A stretch of 64,000 bases of DNA, taken from the NCBI GenBank assembly GCA_023231475.1, contig JALJEE010002208.1, forward strand, positions 42,262-106,261, read 5' to 3'. Below the pieces are notes generated by a model that saw nothing but the letters and a program-made list of their open reading frames with translations, did no database searches and was not told the DNA's origin. This DNA is from Seison nebaliae. Taxonomy: Eukaryota; Rotifera; Pararotatoria; Seisonacea; Seisonidae. Shown one piece after another: positions 60,587 through 64,000 of the stretch. The translations under genes were made by a program, and so were the position numbers. Within the stretch, counting starts at the first letter, position 1, and each line of letters opens with the position of its first letter.

Positions 60587-62326
60587 TTAAGAAATCGGGA
60601 AATTTTCTAATTTATCTGTCGAATTATAAGAGAGACTGAGAAGAATATCAGATAAATAAGTCGTTATATCAATCGCGTCATGAAATTCTTCAGTTAGTTC
60701 CGATTTGAATTCATCAATCTTCTTCTCTTCTGTTACTTGATCGTTCTCATTAAAATGAACTTCTTCATCTTTCAACACATTTAATTGTTGTTTAAGTTCT
60801 GTCATTTTACGCGTCAATCTCTCATGTTCCTTCTCGTCGATTGTGGGGAATTTGTACAGATACATTTCCAATTCTCTTAATTGTAATTGAGTGGAGAACA
60901 TGGCATGACGTTTTCGTAATGCTTTCTCCGCCATTATATCCGTTTCCCCAAATTGTTCAATCCGTCGACAATTGATACATTTGAAATTTTTAATAAATTT
61001 TCGTTGCCATAGTAACTGAACATTATTTATCTTCTTCTGAATATCCTTCCCAAATCCCGATGTTTTATTTTTCAATTCTTTCCCAAATGCTTCCACTAAC
61101 GAATTTGAACTTCCACATTTTACACAGACAATTCTTTCCGGTATCGGTTCCACAACCCAATCATTCACTATTTCATCTCTCATCTCATATTTCTCCAATA
61201 AATGCTGAGTCTCTAAGAAGTTCTTCTTCTCCTCTTCTGTCTCACAATATTGTAGAAGAATATTATCTGATTCCATCTCATTCTCCTCCTCCTTCTCCTC
61301 TTTAATTTCTATCTGATCTTTTTCCATATCCGTTTTAATTTTTTTGTCGTCCATCGTTTGATGAGTAACATCATTTATTATATTGGTTTGTCCTTCGTTT
61401 TTTTTTGTTTTTTCTTCTATCCGTGGAAGAATTGGAGGAGACAAAATTTTCGTTTTATTCGATAAATCGATTGATGATAAATTTGATGGTAATTCACTAG
61501 AAATATCATTGACATTTTCATCTTGTTCTGCAATTTCCACATTCTTTCTCGTTGAATACTTCGTTCGTTTTCCGGAATCTTTACAGTAATTATCAGTTTT
61601 TGGAAGTGAGAAAATTTGAATAAAAAATAAAACTTTCCGTCGAATGACGAGAAACACTTCTCGATCGATTTTTCGAAGATTTTGAGGAACTTTTTAATTT
61701 TCTTTTATTTGATGGTTTGGATAATCCAATTCTTAATCGTTCACTATTTATTGGAATATATTCGTCCCATTCATTCGGCCATCCATCATAATGTAACTAT
61801 CAAATAATTTGTTTTTTTAATTAAAAAAAAATTTTACCTTACAAATTGTTTGATTTTCATTAATTGCCACGATTGACGCAGGATACCAATCTCTCATATT
61901 CGGATCATAAACTTGTAGTCTTTTATGGATGTCAGGAATTGTAGAGTCATTTTCATTATCATCTATCTCGACACGAACATATTGCAATGATTCCTGAATG
62001 ATGGTTTCCGAAATTTGAGAAATATCAAAAAAATTTTCACTTTCTTCATAACTCTTTTTCAAACAACATAAATTTATTCAAAAACTGAAAAATAAAAAAA
62101 CTTTAAGAATTTTTAGTTTTTTTAATGTTTGTTCTATCCATTTTAAGATGGCTCGTCTCCCAACAATTGTGGCCTGAAATCGTTGTGGAATTTGCAACGG
62201 AGCCAACCAATTCCAAATATTTCGGAAATTCAAAAGAAGAATCGGTTCGGGAACATCTTGTTTCTCTACCAATAATTTCTCAAGATCTTTATTCAAATCG
62301 CTTAATCGAAATTTAGCACGAACCAT
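60587..62326 (-). CDS. Tudor-domain, probable chromatin reader
   Basis: A gene of four exons on the minus strand. Exon 1 (from 62326) gives a helical N-terminus with NIWNWLAPLQIPQRFQATIV. Exon 2 and exon 3 build one Tudor fold: VYDPNMRDWYPASIVAINEN joined to LHYDGWPNEWDEYIPINSER. The HYDGW...WDEYI pattern is that of PHF20/MBT-type Tudor domains, which read methyl-lysine on histones and other proteins. A Ser/Arg/Lys-rich stretch follows. The long last exon holds acidic disorder, then a four-Cys knuckle pair (CVKCGSS and KCINCRR) and coiled coil. Introns begin GTT, GTA and GTT. It is not full-length PHF20; the exact family is uncertain. Confidence 0.65.
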
Positions 62327-62493
62327 TTCGAAGGTTTCATAAAAATAATGAATAAATCATTTTTTGTAATTTTTAAGATGTCAGCTCAAATTTTCAATTT
62401 TTTTCTTCCAACTCTCTTCCCCGAGAAAAATGTAAGGAATAAGAGAAGCTTGGAACGTAGACATTAAAAACTATTTTTCTTATTTTATCGTTT

Positions 62494-63072
62494 TTATTGT
62501 TTAGATTTTTTAAAAAAATTTAAAGTATTCGCTAGCCGTGTTCGTGATGCTGATAACATACTTGGCAATGAAGGCCCGACTCTCGTCAATCGAATTTCAT
62601 CGTTTGAACGCACCTTGCGAATGGCTGCTGGATCGTATCTTAAAACAGGATTTTGTCCAGGATGATGCATATCATCAGGAATGAGAGGATAATACACGAT
62701 TTTTTCCGTTTTCGTTACCATCATCTTGGAGTTCGCCTTTTCTAGATTTATATCATCTTCCAATATGGTGTGTACGTAAGTAGATCGACGATTAATATCT
62801 CTTGCGTCCAATCCACTATTTTCAACCTGTGGATTAAGCGTCATCTCGCTGGCATCATTGTAAGTAGTATGGGACGACTCTAAATCTTCTAAAATTTCTC
62901 CTAACACTTGATCGGTTAATGGATTGTTCTTGCCTCTCCTTTGGAAGTAATATAGAAATAAATAGACGTACACTATGAAATAGCTAGCGAGAAATATAAT
63001 GAAATATTCTTCTAGACAAATATTGTACATGTTCATCATATATCCTATAAAATTTATATAAAATGTTGTCAT
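62494..63072 (-). CDS. Single-pass membrane protein, unknown
   Basis: A 192-residue ORF in one exon. A hydrophobic, aromatic-rich span at about residues 20-45 (FIIFLASYFIVYVYLFLYYF) is followed by FQRRGK, so the C-terminus is predicted to be cytosolic. The tail is polar with IVYYPLIPDDMHHPGQNPVL and ends in a basic helix NTLNFFKKSKQ. A later start at MNMYNICLEEY would shorten the lumenal end. No family recognised. Confidence 0.55.
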   Translation of the reverse strand: MTTFYINFIGYMMNMYNICLEEYFIIFLASYFIVYVYLFLYYFQRRGKNNPLTDQVLGEILEDLESSHTTYNDASEMTLNPQVENSGLDARDINRRSTYVHTILEDDINLEKANSKMMVTKTEKIVYYPLIPDDMHHPGQNPVLRYDPAAIRKVRSNDEIRLTRVGPSLPSMLSASRTRLANTLNFFKKSKQ

Positions 63073-64000
63073 AATTTTCGTGGAAAAGTGAAACCTAAAG
63101 TCATAATTTCAGTCAATTCGATCTAATGGAGATTAATTATAATTTTATTTAAGATATTTTTAAAACTTGAAATTAAGTCATTAAACTGTTGGATAATTAT
63201 GAAAATTAATGTCTTTTTAGAAAAAAACCATTTTACTTTCCATTTCAATAAATTTTTTTAGGCTATTTTTCACTATTGAAATATAAATTAATGAAAGTTA
63301 TTAAGTTTTTTCGAATACTTTTCCCGAATTTTGGACCTTATAAAATTAAGCAAACAACTCAAAAAATAAAGATATTTTCCATTTCCTTCTAACACGAAAA
63401 TAATTAACTCATTTTCATTAAAATAAAGAGAAATTTAATTCATTTGGAAAATCATTTTGACCAAAAATAAAAACACAAACTTATTTCCATTGGACTGATA
63501 AATTCGCATTTTTACCTTTTCCTTCCGAGAAATATTCTAAATTTAATGAACATAGATCGACTTCGAAATTCGAAGAGCATTCATCATAATATCACCCAAA
63601 CTTTATGTGTAAATTAAGGTGAAATGTGAATGTGAATCGTTAGAAGAATTGAATAGGAATTAATGGAAATTCATTAATTAAATTATCTTACTCACAAGAT
63701 AATATTTGTCGGATAATTTGACTTCATCCAAAAAGAGATGTAGGCGATTTAGTAGAACTTTGGCAATGGAACGATTAATGGCAGAAGATAATCATATGAA
63801 GACTTTAGCATTAACTTTGGCGACTTCGATGATAGAAAGCGATGAAACTCTAATAACAGACGATTGAATTTCATATTTATATTCTGAATTCATTATTTTC
63901 TTCCATAAAAGAATTTCATTAATTAAGTCTTTCTAGATTTATTATTAATAATCGTAGAATAAAGTTAAGTTATTTTATAAATTGGATTAATTTACTGAAA
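63073..64000. other. Window end, possible terminal exon
   Basis: Mostly AT-rich sequence upstream of the membrane-protein gene. On the plus strand, bases about 63724-63867 form a frame with RRFSRTLAMERLMAEDN and then KTLALTLATSMIESDETL before a stop. It reads like the last exon of a gene, but no upstream exon was identified. Confidence 0.3.

Noticed and set aside
1-64000. CRISPR arrays, operons with Shine-Dalgarno sites, phage genes
   Set aside because: No regularly spaced repeats, no bacterial gene layout; spliceosomal introns and eukaryotic tRNAs show a nuclear animal genome.

Overview
The window reads as a compact, AT-rich animal (bilaterian) genome, not bacterial. It holds about 25-30 protein genes on both strands and four nuclear-type tRNA genes. 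Genes sit a few hundred bases apart, and several have no introns at all (the Cys-loop receptor, NPRL3, TMEM9, the MTCH-like carrier). Where introns exist they are about 25-85 nt. I traced about fifty of them through protein homology, reading-frame continuity and matching phase; roughly nine in ten begin GTT rather than GTA/GTG, which is unusual for an animal. The species cannot be named from sequence alone. Candidate cilium-type proteins (a WD40 protein and an RIIa-like protein) and the tiny introns fit a small ciliated invertebrate better than a typical nematode, but this is inference.

Layout. 1-3.7 kb: no gene seen. 3.8-12.5 kb: an intronless nicotinic-type receptor subunit (+), NPRL3 of GATOR1 (-), TMEM9 (+) and the mitochondrial S-adenosylmethionine carrier SLC25A26 (-, seven exons). 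12.9-17 kb: tRNA-Gln, an ungapped 105-bp direct duplication, SMIM14 (-), an inverted repeat and tRNA-Gly. 17-20.4 kb: a small membrane protein, an RPC7-like RNA polymerase III subunit and an equilibrative nucleoside transporter, all on the minus strand. 21-30 kb: a secreted Gln-rich protein, the pre-rRNA processing factor RRP5/PDCD11 and a 547-residue protein I do not recognise, all on plus. 31-35 kb: small secreted proteins and an MTCH-like mitochondrial protein. 35.3-35.8 kb: two tRNA-Leu genes that differ at one anticodon base. 36-41.8 kb: CCZ1 (Rab7 GEF subunit), an antistasin-like secreted protein and a divergent novel-type protein kinase C. 42.8-47.9 kb: an unknown secreted protein, then about 4 kb with a decayed Tc1/mariner transposase and a long hairpin. 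48-64 kb: a small secreted protein, an RIIa-like coiled-coil protein (-), UBA2 of the SUMO E1 (+), a small protein overlapping its 3' end (-), a large WD40 protein (-), a PAR-type bZIP factor (-), a Tudor-domain protein (-) and a single-pass membrane protein (-).

The genes do not form one pathway. Several are housekeeping genes. Three (NPRL3, TMEM9, CCZ1) act at the lysosome or late endosome, which may be chance. No new defence or mobile system is evident. The most notable signal is the splice-site and intron-size pattern.
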